Part shown: positions 26,057 through 36,508 of the stretch, piece by piece
Layout of the letters: each line of letters begins with the position of its first letter
Position numbering within the stretch: position 1 is the stretch's first letter
DNA from: Paenibacillus riograndensis SBR5
GTDB taxonomy: Bacteria; Bacillota; Bacilli; Paenibacillales; Paenibacillaceae
Length of the DNA stretch: 64,000 bases
NCBI RefSeq assembly: GCF_000981585.1
Contig: NZ_LN831776.1
Location: forward strand, 1,007,001-1,071,000
Direction: 5' to 3'
Position numbers and translations under genes: made by a program
Notes under the pieces: generated by a model
Seen by the model: the letters and a program-made list of their open reading frames with translations, nothing else
Databases searched by the model: none
Told to the model about the DNA's origin: nothing

Positions 26057-27591
26057 AAAACTATAAACATTTCCAGACATTCAATGGAGCATTTGGTCAA
26101 AACGACGAAGAACTGAGTAAGTTGTCGATCAAGTTTCTGGTCGGCAATAACGGCTCGGGCAAAACCTCCGTTCTGCAGGCCATTGGTTTGATTTTCACCA
26201 GAGCAATGAATGATGAATCTCCCGGATTTGTGTATGAGCTTGTGTACAGTATCATATCCGGTCATAAACGTGTCTATGTATTGCTCTCGAATAATTCCCA
26301 GAGGTATCCATTAACCGAGCGTCTGTATATTCAGATGGCTGAAAGTTTGGAGGGAATTAAAAATGGCCCTGTAGTTCGGGAACGGTACAGCGAACAAGTG
26401 AACCTGCATCCCCGCAGAATTATTAGCTTTGCTTCCGGACCCAATAATTCATTTGAAGATGTGTTGGTAAATTCGCCGCTGGGTGCAATAAACAGTGATA
26501 TATATGATGAACTAAAGCGGGAGGGGCGTAATTCGGGTAAGCTGGAATATCTCCAACAACTGCAGCGGAGGTTATTATATGAACCAAATTGTATTAACCT
26601 CAACGGGGAAAATGCGGCTTTCATTCTGGCAGCTATAGTATTGGCAGAACCTGTTGGCGTTGAAATGGAAGGCTATCGCACAAAAAAAAACAGGCTATTT
26701 CAAATGGTGAGAAACATTCGAGCTGAGTTGATCTCGTTTGAACTCGATGAAGTGAAGTGCCGACAACTTGAGGCTTCTCCGCTTAATAAAATGAGGTACG
26801 AAAGTCTGTTAGTAAACTTCCTTCAGCGAGGCGCACGCCGGATAAAAGTCGTTCATTCACTGGATGGTACTATGCCCAAAGCCATTCGGATTCTCACAAT
26901 ACCCGCAGGGGATATTCTGTCTTCTAACCCGATGGAGTTTCTTACTATGCTGGTGACAGCCCAAAGATTTGGATACTTGCTAAACGTAAACCTATTCTAT
27001 AAAAATGAGGATTCGGAACATCTGCTGGATCATAATAGTCTGAGCGACGGCGAGTTCTTCTGGTTGTCACGAATGGCGCTTATTATCTTATCCCAGCAGG
27101 AGTACGACGAGAATACCTTATTTTTGTTCGATGAGCCTGATGTTTTCTTAAATGAAAACTGGACAATGCAGTTTATAAGCATGCTTCATGATTTTGCCAA
27201 GATGGATCTACCTGGGGGCGAATCAAGTGAGCCGCGATATAACCGGCAAGAATATTGGATTGCTACACACTCGACCTTGATATTAACAGACGCATTTCCT
27301 GATCAGACTTTTAAGATAGAATCACATAGCGGGGTCCCAGGGGAGTTCCAGGCGATTTCGCTGGACATCCCTACCTTCGGTGCGGATAGAGGAGAGATTA
27401 GTGCACTGCTATTTATGGATCATGAGCGGATCGGAGATTTTGCTAAACAAGTAATTGATAAAGCGTTAGATGAGCAAAAGCCCTACTCCAATGGCAGGAT
27501 TCAAAAGATGTTGGACAAAGTGGGGCCGGGCTACGAACGCTTTCGGTTGGAGGAATATTTACATGCACGAAAACAATTACGCAGTGATTAA
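26032..27591 (+). CDS. ABC/SMC-like AAA ATPase (PtuA/OLD-like)
   Basis: 519 residues of the AAA_21/AAA_15 group. Walker A GNNGSGKTS at 38-46, an ABC-type signature DHNSLSDGEFFWLSR near 335-350, Walker B FLFDEPDVFLNENW near 366, and H-loop IATHSTLIL near 415. A long insert sits between Walker A and the signature, as in PtuA and Rad50-like proteins. AAGGAGG 6 nt before the ATG, inside the end of the HsdM-like gene, so the two are co-translated. No Toprim domain is visible, so it is not a standalone OLD nuclease. Most likely it drives or gates the HNH nuclease encoded next. Confidence 0.88.
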   Translation: MEIHSLSLENYKHFQTFNGAFGQNDEELSKLSIKFLVGNNGSGKTSVLQAIGLIFTRAMNDESPGFVYELVYSIISGHKRVYVLLSNNSQRYPLTERLYIQMAESLEGIKNGPVVRERYSEQVNLHPRRIISFASGPNNSFEDVLVNSPLGAINSDIYDELKREGRNSGKLEYLQQLQRRLLYEPNCINLNGENAAFILAAIVLAEPVGVEMEGYRTKKNRLFQMVRNIRAELISFELDEVKCRQLEASPLNKMRYESLLVNFLQRGARRIKVVHSLDGTMPKAIRILTIPAGDILSSNPMEFLTMLVTAQRFGYLLNVNLFYKNEDSEHLLDHNSLSDGEFFWLSRMALIILSQQEYDENTLFLFDEPDVFLNENWTMQFISMLHDFAKMDLPGGESSEPRYNRQEYWIATHSTLILTDAFPDQTFKIESHSGVPGEFQAISLDIPTFGADRGEISALLFMDHERIGDFAKQVIDKALDEQKPYSNGRIQKMLDKVGPGYERFRLEEYLHARKQLRSD

Positions 27592-27615
27592 TATTTTGAA
27601 GGGAAGAATAAGCGG

Positions 27616-28848
27616 ATGCTTTTTGACCTAGAGAAACCATATATCATTCATAGTGAAATGAAGCTTGCCGGAGAATGTATGGTTGCTTTGATAAAGTATT
27701 GCAATACATATGGCATCACGGATGGTCAGTTTGATGAGAAATCCTTTCTAAAATTAAGGTCTCATAAAATGTATAAACATTGCTGTCTGATGAAGCATCC
27801 CGGAGCAATGCGCCATCGAATGAAGGAACTGTTCAGTACACTTCCAGTCACTGCTATTCCTTTTTTTATTAGTTGTTTAGAGGAAGATCTTCGTTTCAAT
27901 CTCAATCATCATCAAGAAACTTATCATTTCCCAGGCTTTTTAAACACTGTGTTTCAGGGTATATTGACCGTGGATGAGACCAAAAAAGCTATTGACCAAT
28001 TACCCAAAATATTCGAAAAATTTTATAGTGATTTCTTCGATCACAAGGAGAGTCATACCCTGAAAACTAACAGAGACCGTTTTAAAGATGAGTACATAAG
28101 ATTAAACAGTAGTAAGGAAAATATTTGTCCAGCTTGTCTTGGACAGATGCATATGGGTAAGGCCCAATTAGACCACTACTTTCCTAAAAGTCTTTTTCCC
28201 GCTCTTGTGATTCATCCCTTTAATATCGTTCCAATTTGTATGGAATGTAATTCCTCGGTAGGGAAAAAACAAGATAGAGGAAAAGGAAACCGAGTACCAG
28301 CTTGGCCTGAGGATGGAGAAGCTATAAATGAACCCGGTTGTCTGAATGGCGTCTTCCTCCCTTATATACGTTCCGGCCAACAGAAATTCAAGTCTCGTAT
28401 CGACGGCACCCCAGGCAATCGAGTCATAAAGGTAGAGCCGCTGTCAACGGCAGCTTCGGATGAGGCTGAGCGAATTCGACGGCATGTGGACACCTTTAAT
28501 TTGGAAAAGGCTTGGACGAATCGCATACCGTTTCATTTCAATGTGTTAATGCAACGCACGCTTTCGGAGTTCGCCAGAGTTTATACGGATCGTGTCGCAA
28601 TTGGAGGAACAGTAACTAAAGAGGAGGTAGGCGATTTTCTATGGAACAAGCTGGTTCTGAACACTGAAGATACACTTTACGAGGTAGGATATCAATTTGA
28701 ATTTGTTAGTTATGTAATTTCAATGGCTACGACTCCGGAGTGCTTTCATCCCTTCTATAAGGAGCTGCTGAAACGAATGGAAATCAGAACTCGAAAAGCC
28801 ATGCCTACTGTGCCACATATTTATGATAGCTTTTCAACAACATGCTAA
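27616..28848 (+). CDS. HNH endonuclease (PtuB-like)
   Basis: 410 residues. An HNH domain sits in the middle: zinc Cys pair CPAC (171-174), core LDHYFPKS with His187, Asn in HPFNIVPICMECNS, and second Cys pair CMEC (208-211). The N-terminal 160 and C-terminal 190 residues are long helical regions of unknown fold, making it bigger than typical PtuB. It begins 24 nt after the ATPase stop. The ATPase/HNH pair resembles Septu, in which PtuA and PtuB form a complex that degrades nucleic acid on phage infection. Target unknown. Confidence 0.87.
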   Translation: MLFDLEKPYIIHSEMKLAGECMVALIKYCNTYGITDGQFDEKSFLKLRSHKMYKHCCLMKHPGAMRHRMKELFSTLPVTAIPFFISCLEEDLRFNLNHHQETYHFPGFLNTVFQGILTVDETKKAIDQLPKIFEKFYSDFFDHKESHTLKTNRDRFKDEYIRLNSSKENICPACLGQMHMGKAQLDHYFPKSLFPALVIHPFNIVPICMECNSSVGKKQDRGKGNRVPAWPEDGEAINEPGCLNGVFLPYIRSGQQKFKSRIDGTPGNRVIKVEPLSTAASDEAERIRRHVDTFNLEKAWTNRIPFHFNVLMQRTLSEFARVYTDRVAIGGTVTKEEVGDFLWNKLVLNTEDTLYEVGYQFEFVSYVISMATTPECFHPFYKELLKRMEIRTRKAMPTVPHIYDSFSTTC

Positions 28849-28892
28849 AGGGGATGGTTTGTTGAGATCAGAACAGGTGGAGGAGGGAACTT

Positions 28893-31800
28893 ATGATTTT
28901 CAGAAAAGATCCACTGGATAAAAAGAGCTTGCTCAAAGAATTAGACTCACTGGGATATTCAGACAGGATTAAAAAGATAGCGGTTCTAGGCCGTGACCAT
29001 AGAGGCTCAACCGAGTATTCCGGGCTGCTGTCTTCCTTACTGGAGGATGGTGCCTATGAAGGACGTCTTGCATTAGCCGGGGCTGAAGTCACAAAGGATG
29101 CTAATGTTGTTTTGTCAGCCTTGCGGCATCCTATGGCAAGTGTCAGAAATACGGCAGCGGGGCTTTTGGCCAAAGTGGCTTCAGATACGGATATAGAGCG
29201 CGAGCTTCCCCATTTATCACAGGATTGCCGCCGAAAGCTGCTGCGCAGTGTTTCTTTTATGAACCGTCAAGAACTGGCGGAGCGGCTGCTGCCTGTGGTG
29301 TACGCCCGGTGGGGAGCGGAGGAGGCAGTCATTGTACTACCGGCATGCAGGAAGGATACGGTCAGTCAATGGCTTACAGAGATCGGTTATGCCCTAAAAG
29401 ACTGGAACAAATTAGCCGGCCGGCACCCTGACGCGGTTGCTGAGTATTTCAAGACGACTTTAGCAAACACACCGTTTAGGGAACAAGGTTATGTCTGGTG
29501 GAGGTTCTCCTCAGCTTTTGAAATTTTATGCCGGACAAAGGCAGAGGTAGTGCTGGAATGTGCAGCGAATCATGGACCCATGGGTATCCTGCATCCTGCG
29601 CTGAAGAAACAGCTTAGTACTTTAACCCGCACCAACCCTGATGCGGTGTACAGGCTGCTGACACGGAAGGAGTCGCGAAGCGACCTGATTTCGCAGGGTA
29701 TCCCTGACGGGGTTCTAAAAAGAAGAAGCTATTTATCCTTAGATCAATGGATGGAATTAGCCAAATTACTCGCAGACCGGCCTGTGCATATAGCGAAAAT
29801 ACTTCAGCATCTTGCGCCTTCCAGCCGTAAAGCAGTTTTTGATGCGGTGTATGAAGAAGGTAAACGCCAGGAACGCATTTTTCCGGAAAAATTGCTGTAT
29901 GTGCTGCCGCATGCCTTACGCGACAAGGAAGCCGCCCGGATGCTTGGCCTTCGTGAAGTCTCTGATGACCGGGACCGGATGCTTAGAATTACGGCTTGCC
30001 GTTCAATACATCATTCAAGAGAGAAGCTTGAGCAAGCGGCACAGGTATCCAACGCAGACGAACGCGCAACGGCGCTTATGCAGCTGATCCGGAGTACGGT
30101 TCTGTCGAGACAGGGGATGCATGAAACCTTGGTGTATTTGGACCGGATCAAAAATGACCAGGACCCTGTCCGGGGCGCAGTTTTTAAAGAGCTTTCGGAT
30201 AGTCCTGCGTCTGCGTTCACGGATGCCCATGTGCAGGATCTGACTTTGCTTGTAGATAGTGTTATGGATGCCAGGGATACTTCATATGGTACCCGATTCT
30301 CCGTTCAACAATTGGCATTTGCCATTCTGCGCCATAACGCATCGCATCCTCACGGTGAGCTGTTCAAGTTTTCGTTGAATACGATCCAGAAACTGGCTAA
30401 GCAGAGCGGACAGCTTGCCCTTCCATCCTTGGAGAAGAATGTACCCCGGGGGATAGAAGGAATTCTTTTCGACGCAATCTATACATTAGCTGCACAGGCC
30501 AACCGGCGGGAAGACTACAATCTGGTGCTCAGCCTGGCTAACTCATTCGGCAAAAGAGGTTATGGCATCATCAAACTTCAACAATTGTTAAAGGAAGCAA
30601 CGCGGGCCAAAACAGATTCGACAGCCATACAAGCGGCCAGACATTGGCTTGCCCCGCATGACACACGGGATGAAAGAGTTGGGGAATTACTGGCTCTGGA
30701 TAAATCGTTCATTACCATATATGAAGTGTTCCAACATCTGCACCGGAAACGTCAAGAATGGCTGGACCCGTATATTTCGGGTGCTGTGATTAAGGGCAGG
30801 TTTTTATCGGGCAAAACCATTTATCCAGTGCCTGCTGCGGACGGATTCAACAGGTGGCTGCCGCGCCAGCAGCAATCTTTAAGCTCATTATTGGGCAAAA
30901 TTGCATTCGATGCCAAACGCAGCCTTTCAGAGCGTTCCAGAGTGATTAGGATCATGGGAAGTATGCCTGACCTTGGTCCGGATCAGTTACTGGAGCTGAT
31001 TCACGATAAGGAAGTGCCTGTAGCAGAAGCTGCGCTTCATGCCCTTTCACTTAAGGAAGAACCGGAGAAGGCGCTGCCCGTTCTGCTGGAGAATCTGGAT
31101 GGGGACCGGGCCCGTGTAGCTATGTACTCGATACCGAGATGCATCCGCAGAGTGAATCCGGTGTTGCTGGCTTCAATGCTTAAGGAGCTGTTACACCGGG
31201 ACAAGCTGAAAGTTACGGTCCGAAAAGAGGCCATCCGGCTGCTGGGGGCTTATAGAAGCAGTGACAGCATTCCGCTATTGTTGGAGGAGTTCGAAAAACC
31301 AAATGCCCATAAGGATGTAATTATTGCCATAGGGCATGCAGCGAGACAGCTTTTGGACGATGAACGCAGCTGGACTATTTTAAGTGCAATGGCTGCTTCA
31401 CTAGAGAGGGACATCGCGGTCAGTTTATTATCTCAGCGGCCTAATGATCTTCCGTTAGACTATAGACCGCGTTATTTAGCATTAATCATTGAAATTGCAG
31501 GTCATCCGGATACGTTTGTTGGCAGCTTTGCATTCAGCAGTATGATGCAGTGGACCAATGGAAATGAAGAAGTCATTGCAGCTGCCACTGCTCAGGCGAT
31601 TACGGACTTGGAAGACAGCAACAGGTGGAAGTTTGCCATGAACACGCTGATCGAAACATGCCGTGACGGGAAGGTCAATGAAGCTGTAATCGGCGTTTGT
31701 CAGAAATTGGCCAATACGGTCATAAGCGATGAATGGAATGCAACGGCCACAAGAGATTTGCCTCACCGGCAGCGTCTCATGCAACTGATCAACGAGCTGA

Positions 31801-32258
31801 TCGCTTTGCCCAAAAATACACGTATACACCTTGTACCTTTGTATATGGGCCTGATTGACTGTCTGGCATATGATGAGACTTTACATCAAGTGGTGATGAG
31901 ATTGTATATAGCAGCAATAGATTGGAATAATGTGGAGGGATCCGTCGCTTATCTCCATCGGATGGTCGATTGTATTACAAATCAGCCACAACTGTTAAGC
32001 GATGCCTATAAGCAGATCACGCATAACTTACAAGACAGCACAGGCTATTGGAATCCGGAAACCCTGCTGGAAATTGTAGATCTCCTGGGCGCTGAAAGAG
32101 GTTATGAACATCAATATATTGGACTTTCTGTACTTGAAGCTGCCGGAAGTGCTTTATTGTGGAGTCCGGAGTGTGCCGGCCGTTTGAGGCTGTATAGGAA
32201 TCACACTAACATTGCCGTCCGCTCACTTGCGCTTAACATTTGGACCCACAAGCTATGA
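28893..32258 (+). CDS. Large HEAT-repeat protein (1,121 aa)
   Basis: 1,121 residues of almost unbroken helical repeats. Clear HEAT-like units include [20 protein letters not shown] near 75, [20 protein letters not shown] near 690, and [20 protein letters not shown] near 780. No signal, membrane helix or catalytic motif is seen. GGAGGAGGG precedes the ATG, 44 nt after the HNH gene. The length and arc-like fold fit a sensor or protein scaffold. By eye its bases are more host-like (more G+C) than the three genes before it, so it could be a resident gene rather than part of the system. Its end overlaps the convergent acetyltransferase gene by 6 nt. Confidence 0.8.
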   Translation: MIFRKDPLDKKSLLKELDSLGYSDRIKKIAVLGRDHRGSTEYSGLLSSLLEDGAYEGRLALAGAEVTKDANVVLSALRHPMASVRNTAAGLLAKVASDTDIERELPHLSQDCRRKLLRSVSFMNRQELAERLLPVVYARWGAEEAVIVLPACRKDTVSQWLTEIGYALKDWNKLAGRHPDAVAEYFKTTLANTPFREQGYVWWRFSSAFEILCRTKAEVVLECAANHGPMGILHPALKKQLSTLTRTNPDAVYRLLTRKESRSDLISQGIPDGVLKRRSYLSLDQWMELAKLLADRPVHIAKILQHLAPSSRKAVFDAVYEEGKRQERIFPEKLLYVLPHALRDKEAARMLGLREVSDDRDRMLRITACRSIHHSREKLEQAAQVSNADERATALMQLIRSTVLSRQGMHETLVYLDRIKNDQDPVRGAVFKELSDSPASAFTDAHVQDLTLLVDSVMDARDTSYGTRFSVQQLAFAILRHNASHPHGELFKFSLNTIQKLAKQSGQLALPSLEKNVPRGIEGILFDAIYTLAAQANRREDYNLVLSLANSFGKRGYGIIKLQQLLKEATRAKTDSTAIQAARHWLAPHDTRDERVGELLALDKSFITIYEVFQHLHRKRQEWLDPYISGAVIKGRFLSGKTIYPVPAADGFNRWLPRQQQSLSSLLGKIAFDAKRSLSERSRVIRIMGSMPDLGPDQLLELIHDKEVPVAEAALHALSLKEEPEKALPVLLENLDGDRARVAMYSIPRCIRRVNPVLLASMLKELLHRDKLKVTVRKEAIRLLGAYRSSDSIPLLLEEFEKPNAHKDVIIAIGHAARQLLDDERSWTILSAMAASLERDIAVSLLSQRPNDLPLDYRPRYLALIIEIAGHPDTFVGSFAFSSMMQWTNGNEEVIAAATAQAITDLEDSNRWKFAMNTLIETCRDGKVNEAVIGVCQKLANTVISDEWNATATRDLPHRQRLMQLINELIALPKNTRIHLVPLYMGLIDCLAYDETLHQVVMRLYIAAIDWNNVEGSVAYLHRMVDCITNQPQLLSDAYKQITHNLQDSTGYWNPETLLEIVDLLGAERGYEHQYIGLSVLEAAGSALLWSPECAGRLRLYRNHTNIAVRSLALNIWTHKL

Positions 32259-32705
32259 TAACTTCATATGCAAAATAGGAAAAGGCTGGCCTTGCTCATC
32301 CCGTTCAGACCGGTCAAATACCCGGAATCCCAAATGCTCGTAGAATCCGATTGCCTGGGGATTTTGTTCATTCACATCAACGTAAAGCACGTTTAGTGTC
32401 TGGATGGCATAAGTCACGAGCTGTTTTCCTATGCCTCTTCCCCTGACGGCGGGGTTTACAAACAGCATTTCAATCTTAGTATCCTGAACGCCTATAAAGC
32501 CGAGATAATGATCCGAATCTGTATAAGCCAGCAAGTGGGGAATTTGCCGGATACCTTGAATGACCAATGGGCTTAATGCTGCAATATTCTGTTCGGTAAG
32601 GAATAGATGCGTAGCCCGCACAGCTGTTTCCCAAATATACAACAGTTGATGCGATACTTCCTCATTTCTGTCTGTGATCCTATGTATCGGGTTCATATGT
32701 TCCAC
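32253..32705 (-). CDS. GNAT-family N-acetyltransferase
   Basis: 150 residues with the GNAT core: acetyl-CoA loop [14 protein letters not shown] (Q/RxxGxG/A form) and late strand [16 protein letters not shown]. The putative acceptor is unknown. It converges with and overlaps the HEAT gene by 6 nt and is divergent from the ROK regulator. Confidence 0.9.
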   Translation of the reverse strand: MEHMNPIHRITDRNEEVSHQLLYIWETAVRATHLFLTEQNIAALSPLVIQGIRQIPHLLAYTDSDHYLGFIGVQDTKIEMLFVNPAVRGRGIGKQLVTYAIQTLNVLYVDVNEQNPQAIGFYEHLGFRVFDRSERDEQGQPFPILHMKLS

Positions 32706-32769
32706 CTTAACCGTTTTCTTTTGAGTATAGTATTATTAAAGTACATTTGCAAAAGCCGGAGGGTTTGTA

Positions 32770-33897
32770 ATGGCGACACACCGCTTGAACAGCATGGAAG
32801 TAAAAAAGATGAACCGTAACGCCATTTATCGATATTTATATCACCGTGAAGCTACTTCCATCCAGGAGATTGCGCAGGCGCTCAATCTGAGTCTTCCTAC
32901 AGTTACCCAGAACATTAAGGAGCTGCAGGAAAGGGAGCTGATCGTGGAGACCGGGTTGTTTCAGTCCACCGGAGGCAGGAAGGCGAAATCGATGGCTTGC
33001 AACAGTGTGGCGGGATACGCAATCGGGCTGGATGTGACCCGGAATCATGTCGGCATTGTCATCATTGACCTGAGGGGTACAATCATCAAGCATGTCAGGA
33101 ACCATTTTCCCTTTGCTAACACTGAAGTCTACTTTAAAAGCGTGGGCAAGCTGGTGGATGATTGTGTGGAAGAAAGCCGGATTGACAGCAGCAAAATTCT
33201 GGGAGTCGGGATTGCGCTGCCCGCCATCCTCTCTGATGACCGCCAAACGGTGAACTATGCCACCGTCATTGACTTCAAGGGGGGGAGCATCCGGCGTTTC
33301 GCCGAATTTATCCGCTATCCCTGTATTCTCAGCAATGATGCGAACGCAGCCGGCTTCACCGAATTGTGGGGAGAAAAAGACATCCATAATGTAGTCTATC
33401 TCTCCCTTAATAACAGTGTCGGCGGTTCAATTATCGTCAATAATCAGATCTATACCGGGCAGAACCACAGAGGCGGGGAATTTGGTCATATGACGATCAT
33501 GCCTGAAGGCCGTACCTGCTACTGCGGGCAGAAGGGCTGCGTGGATGCCTATTGCTCAGCGAGAATTCTCTCGGACAGCACGCAGGGAAGCATTTCCGAA
33601 TTTTTCCGGCGGCTGCGGGAGGGGCATGAGCCGCAAAAGGCAATCTGGCAGGAGTACATCGGCTATCTGGTGATCACGGTTAACAACCTGCGGATGCTGT
33701 ACGATTGCGATGTGATTCTGGGCGGCTATGCCGGTGCTTATATGGAGGAGTATATAGATACCCTTCAAGGGCTGGCGGCCCAGAAGAACACCTTCGAGCG
33801 GGACGGCACATATCTCCGGGTCTGCAAATACAAGCTGGAGGCTACTGCCGTGGGAGCCGCCCTGGAGCTGGTAACAGAATTTATTGACAGCATCTAG
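32770..33897 (+). CDS. ROK-family transcriptional regulator (XylR/NagC type)
   Basis: 375 residues. An N-terminal winged helix (SIQEIAQALNLSLPTVTQNI) is joined to a ROK sugar-kinase-like domain with GGEFGHM and the zinc motif CYCGQKGCVDAYCS. Such regulators repress sugar genes and are released by the sugar. GGAGGG lies 6 nt before the ATG. A large terminator separates it from the next gene, a polyol dehydrogenase with its own strong promoter, which is the natural target; a GH11 xylanase gene follows further on, making xylose a plausible effector. Confidence 0.9.
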   Translation: MATHRLNSMEVKKMNRNAIYRYLYHREATSIQEIAQALNLSLPTVTQNIKELQERELIVETGLFQSTGGRKAKSMACNSVAGYAIGLDVTRNHVGIVIIDLRGTIIKHVRNHFPFANTEVYFKSVGKLVDDCVEESRIDSSKILGVGIALPAILSDDRQTVNYATVIDFKGGSIRRFAEFIRYPCILSNDANAAGFTELWGEKDIHNVVYLSLNNSVGGSIIVNNQIYTGQNHRGGEFGHMTIMPEGRTCYCGQKGCVDAYCSARILSDSTQGSISEFFRRLREGHEPQKAIWQEYIGYLVITVNNLRMLYDCDVILGGYAGAYMEEYIDTLQGLAAQKNTFERDGTYLRVCKYKLEATAVGAALELVTEFIDSI

Positions 33898-33950
33898 ATT
33901 GTTGCCGAATAGCGTGAATCTAACAGAAACAGTATACTCTTGTTCTACCG

Positions 33951-34009
33951 CTCCTCCGGAAGAGAGTGGCGCCGCGTTTGCGGCTCCACCCTCAGCCGGG
34001 GGAGTTTTT
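33951..34009 (+). terminator. Branched terminator after the ROK gene
   Basis: Outer stem CTCCTCCGG/CCGGGGGAG encloses an inner stem GTGG-C-GCCGC/GCGGC-TCCAC and is followed by TTTTT. Confidence 0.8.
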
Positions 34010-34019
34010 AGTGTTTGTG

Positions 34020-34070
34020 TTGACTTCAAATCAAATCGGACTATAATCTTATTTAGATGGTTTTATAAAA
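34020..34070 (+). promoter_or_regulatory. Strong SigA promoter plus candidate ROK operator
   Basis: TTGACT (34020-34025), 16-nt spacer, TATAAT (34042-34047). Just downstream is the palindrome TTTTATAAAA in an A/T-rich stretch, a plausible ROK-repressor site at the transcription start. Confidence 0.65.
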
Positions 34071-34118
34071 GTATATTATTAATGATTAGATGCTATTGTC
34101 CCTGAGGAGGAATATCTT

Positions 34119-35159
34119 ATGAAGAACAGAGCTTTTTATATGACGGATCTGAAGAAATTGGAAATGAATGAAATCGGCATGCCCAAGGCCAAAGAGGGCG
34201 AGGTTATTGTCAAACTGGAGTATGTCGGCATTTGCGGTTCTGATGTCCACTATCTGGAGCATGGCCGGATCGGTGACTTCGTTGTCGAAGGCGATTTTAT
34301 TCTGGGGCATGAATGTGCCGGAGCAGTGGTTGAACTGGGCCCCGGGGTGAAGAATCTGAAGGTGGGAGACAGGGTCGCGCTGGAGCCTGGAGTCACCTGC
34401 GGCCAGTGTGAATTCTGCAAGAGCGGAAAGTACAATCTCTGCCCGGATGTGAAGTTTCTGGCTACTCCGCCCTACCACGGCTGCCTGATGGACTATATCG
34501 CCTTTCCGGAGAACATGGCCTTCAAGCTGCCGGACAACGTGTCTTCAGAAGAGGGAGCGCTGGTGGAGCCGCTGGCAGTGGGACTGCATGCTGCGGCCCA
34601 AGGCGGAATCAAGCTGGGTGACCGTGTCGTTATTCTGGGGGCCGGCTGCATCGGGCTCGTAACGCTCCTGGCCTGCAAAGCTTACGGGGCAACAGACATT
34701 GTGGTGGTGGATATCATTGAAAAGCGGCTGGAAGCAGCGAAGAGGCTGGGAGCAACCCGGGTAATCAACGCTAAGCAGGAGAATGTCCGGGATGTAATAT
34801 CCCTGCTAACGGACGGCCAGGGCATGGACAAGGTGATTGAAACCGCAGGGAGCGAGCATACCGTTAAGCAGACGCCCTATCTGGTCAAAAGAGGCGGAAC
34901 GATTGTCCTTGTGGGCCTGGCGGCCAAGGATATCATCGATTTTGATTTTATGCAGATTATGTTCAAGGAGGCTGACATCAAATCGGTGTTCCGCTACCGC
35001 AATCTGTATCCTGCCGCCATTGGAGCGATCGCAGATGGTAAAATTGACGTCAAGGGCATCGTGACGCATGAATTCAGCTTTGAGGATACCCAGAAAGCCT
35101 TCGATTATGTGATCGATAATAAGCAAGAAGTGGTGAAGGCTGTGATTCGGATGGGATGA
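34119..35159 (+). CDS. Zinc-dependent polyol dehydrogenase (sorbitol/xylitol dehydrogenase type)
   Basis: 346 residues of the medium-chain alcohol dehydrogenase family. Catalytic zinc ligands: Cys in GICGSDVHYLEHG, His-Glu in GHECAGAVVE and a Glu in LVEPLAVGLH. Structural zinc Cys cluster: CGQCEFCKSGKYNLC. NAD site: GAGCIGLV followed by an acidic strand end VVDIIEKR. The DVHYLEHGRIGDF stretch is typical of sorbitol/xylitol dehydrogenases. Probably controlled by the upstream ROK regulator. Confidence 0.9.
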   Translation: MKNRAFYMTDLKKLEMNEIGMPKAKEGEVIVKLEYVGICGSDVHYLEHGRIGDFVVEGDFILGHECAGAVVELGPGVKNLKVGDRVALEPGVTCGQCEFCKSGKYNLCPDVKFLATPPYHGCLMDYIAFPENMAFKLPDNVSSEEGALVEPLAVGLHAAAQGGIKLGDRVVILGAGCIGLVTLLACKAYGATDIVVVDIIEKRLEAAKRLGATRVINAKQENVRDVISLLTDGQGMDKVIETAGSEHTVKQTPYLVKRGGTIVLVGLAAKDIIDFDFMQIMFKEADIKSVFRYRNLYPAAIGAIADGKIDVKGIVTHEFSFEDTQKAFDYVIDNKQEVVKAVIRMG

Positions 35160-35196
35160 TGCACCCGAGTTACATTTTCAGGATTCCATAATGTTT

Positions 35197-35222
35197 AGCC
35201 GTCCTAACCGGGCGGTTTTTTG
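35197..35222 (+). terminator. Terminator after the polyol dehydrogenase
   Basis: GCCGTCC-TAACC-GGGCGG (G-T wobble allowed) followed by TTTTTT. Confidence 0.75.
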
Positions 35223-35340
35223 CTGTGCGAAGTCAAATAACTGAAAAAATATGGGATAATTCTTTAATTTGGTAATGTAAATGAATGCGCTTACTTATTA
35301 TAATTTTCTATATGTAAGACGCAGTTTGTCTTGCATTGTA

Positions 35341-35558
35341 CTATATAAATTGAACTTGAAAATATTACAAATAAGGGAAAAGTGGCGGAGGAGAAGTTTG
35401 GAACTGGAGGAGCGGTAGCGTCCGCCTTTGTCTGCGGATTTCCACCGCGACAGCGGTATAAATCAAGAAATCTGCAGACAACAGCGGCCGGAAGTCCAAA
35501 CATTCTCTGGAGTCACGACCAATCCCAAATAGAAAAGTCACAAGTTCAATTTATATAG
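35341..35558. repeat. MITE-like structured repeat, copy 2 (218 bp)
   Basis: Perfect 17-bp terminal inverted repeats: CTATATAAATTGAACTT at left and AAGTTCAATTTATATAG at right. The core is homologous to 10953-11211 and folds similarly: CTGCGGATTTC with GAAATCTGCAG, and ACCGC with GCGGT. No coding frame. No clear target duplication. Confidence 0.8.
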
Positions 35559-35684
35559 AAAGAGAAATTTCTTCTCAGGATAGAGGCTGCAGTCATGGGC
35601 TTACGGATTCAGGACAGAGGTTAGAATATGACTGCCAAGAGAATCAACTGACTCAAAAAGAAAAGGGGTGATCTAAAAAAGGAT

Positions 35685-35713
35685 ATTATTCAAATCGTAT
35701 ACAGGTGAATAAT
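35685..35713 (+). promoter_or_regulatory. Inverted repeat upstream of the xylanase gene
   Basis: ATTATTCA and TGAATAAT form a perfect 8-bp dyad with a 13-nt spacer, about 30 nt before the xylanase ATG. It could be an operator or an mRNA leader stem. Confidence 0.4.
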
Positions 35714-35742
35714 TACAAATTAAAAATTCGGGGAGGTAAACG

Positions 35743-36381
35743 ATGTTTAAGTTCAATAAGAAAATCATGACGTTAGTGATGGCAGTTTCCATGAGCTGTA
35801 CCGCTTTGTTCGCAGCAACCGCCAGCGCAGCAACGGATTATTGGCAAAATTGGACTGATGGCGGCGGGACAGTTAATGCTGTTAATGGCAGTGGCGGAAA
35901 TTACAGTGTCAACTGGTCTAATACGGGGAATTTTGTTGTGGGCAAAGGCTGGACCGTCGGGTCGCCCGACAGAACTATCAATTACAACGCGGGTGTCTGG
36001 GCACCGTCCGGCAATGGATATTTAACACTCTATGGATGGACGAGAAACTCACTCATCGAATATTACGTTGTTGATAGCTGGGGCACTTATAGACCTACCG
36101 GAACGTACAAAGGCACAGTGACGAGTGATGGCGGCACCTATGACATCTATACAACAATGCGCTACAACGCACCTTCCATTGACGGCATACAAACATTCCA
36201 GCAGTTCTGGAGTGTGAGACAGACAAAGAGACCGACCGGCAGCAATGCCACTATCACTTTTGCCAACCATGTTAAAGCATGGGCGAGTAAAGGAATGAAT
36301 CTGGGAAGCAGCTGGTCTTACCAGGTGCTGGCTACAGAGGGATATCAGAGCAGCGGGAGCTCTAATGTAACAGTGTGGTAA
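35743..36381 (+). CDS. xynA: Secreted GH11 endo-1,4-beta-xylanase
   Basis: 212 residues, the usual length of Bacillus XynA. Residues 1-29 form a signal peptide ending ATASA. The mature beta-jelly-roll has both catalytic glutamates: nucleophile in [12 protein letters not shown] and acid/base in [11 protein letters not shown]; the thumb [17 protein letters not shown] is intact. It cuts xylan outside the cell. GGGGAGG lies 7 nt before the ATG. Single-gene unit with its own terminator; a ROK regulator and polyol dehydrogenase stand upstream. Confidence 0.97.
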   Translation: MFKFNKKIMTLVMAVSMSCTALFAATASAATDYWQNWTDGGGTVNAVNGSGGNYSVNWSNTGNFVVGKGWTVGSPDRTINYNAGVWAPSGNGYLTLYGWTRNSLIEYYVVDSWGTYRPTGTYKGTVTSDGGTYDIYTTMRYNAPSIDGIQTFQQFWSVRQTKRPTGSNATITFANHVKAWASKGMNLGSSWSYQVLATEGYQSSGSSNVTVW

Positions 36382-36462
36382 CAGTTCATCTGCAAGCAAG
36401 GCTGACGCGCACCTGGCCGTATCCGGAAGGTTGAGCAGGTTTTTAATCATTAGTGTTTCTAA

Positions 36463-36495
36463 GGCTGTCCGGCTTCATAGCCGGCGGCCTTTTTT
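36463..36495 (+). terminator. Terminator after xynA
   Basis: GGCtGtCCGGCT-TCAT-AGCCGGCGGCC followed by TTTTTT. Confidence 0.85.
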
Positions 36496-36508
36496 CACAG
36501 AAACCCTC

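Noticed and set aside
24221-28848. Ordinary type I restriction-modification locus
   Set aside because: HsdM-like protein lacks catalytic residues, and no HsdS or HsdR is present.
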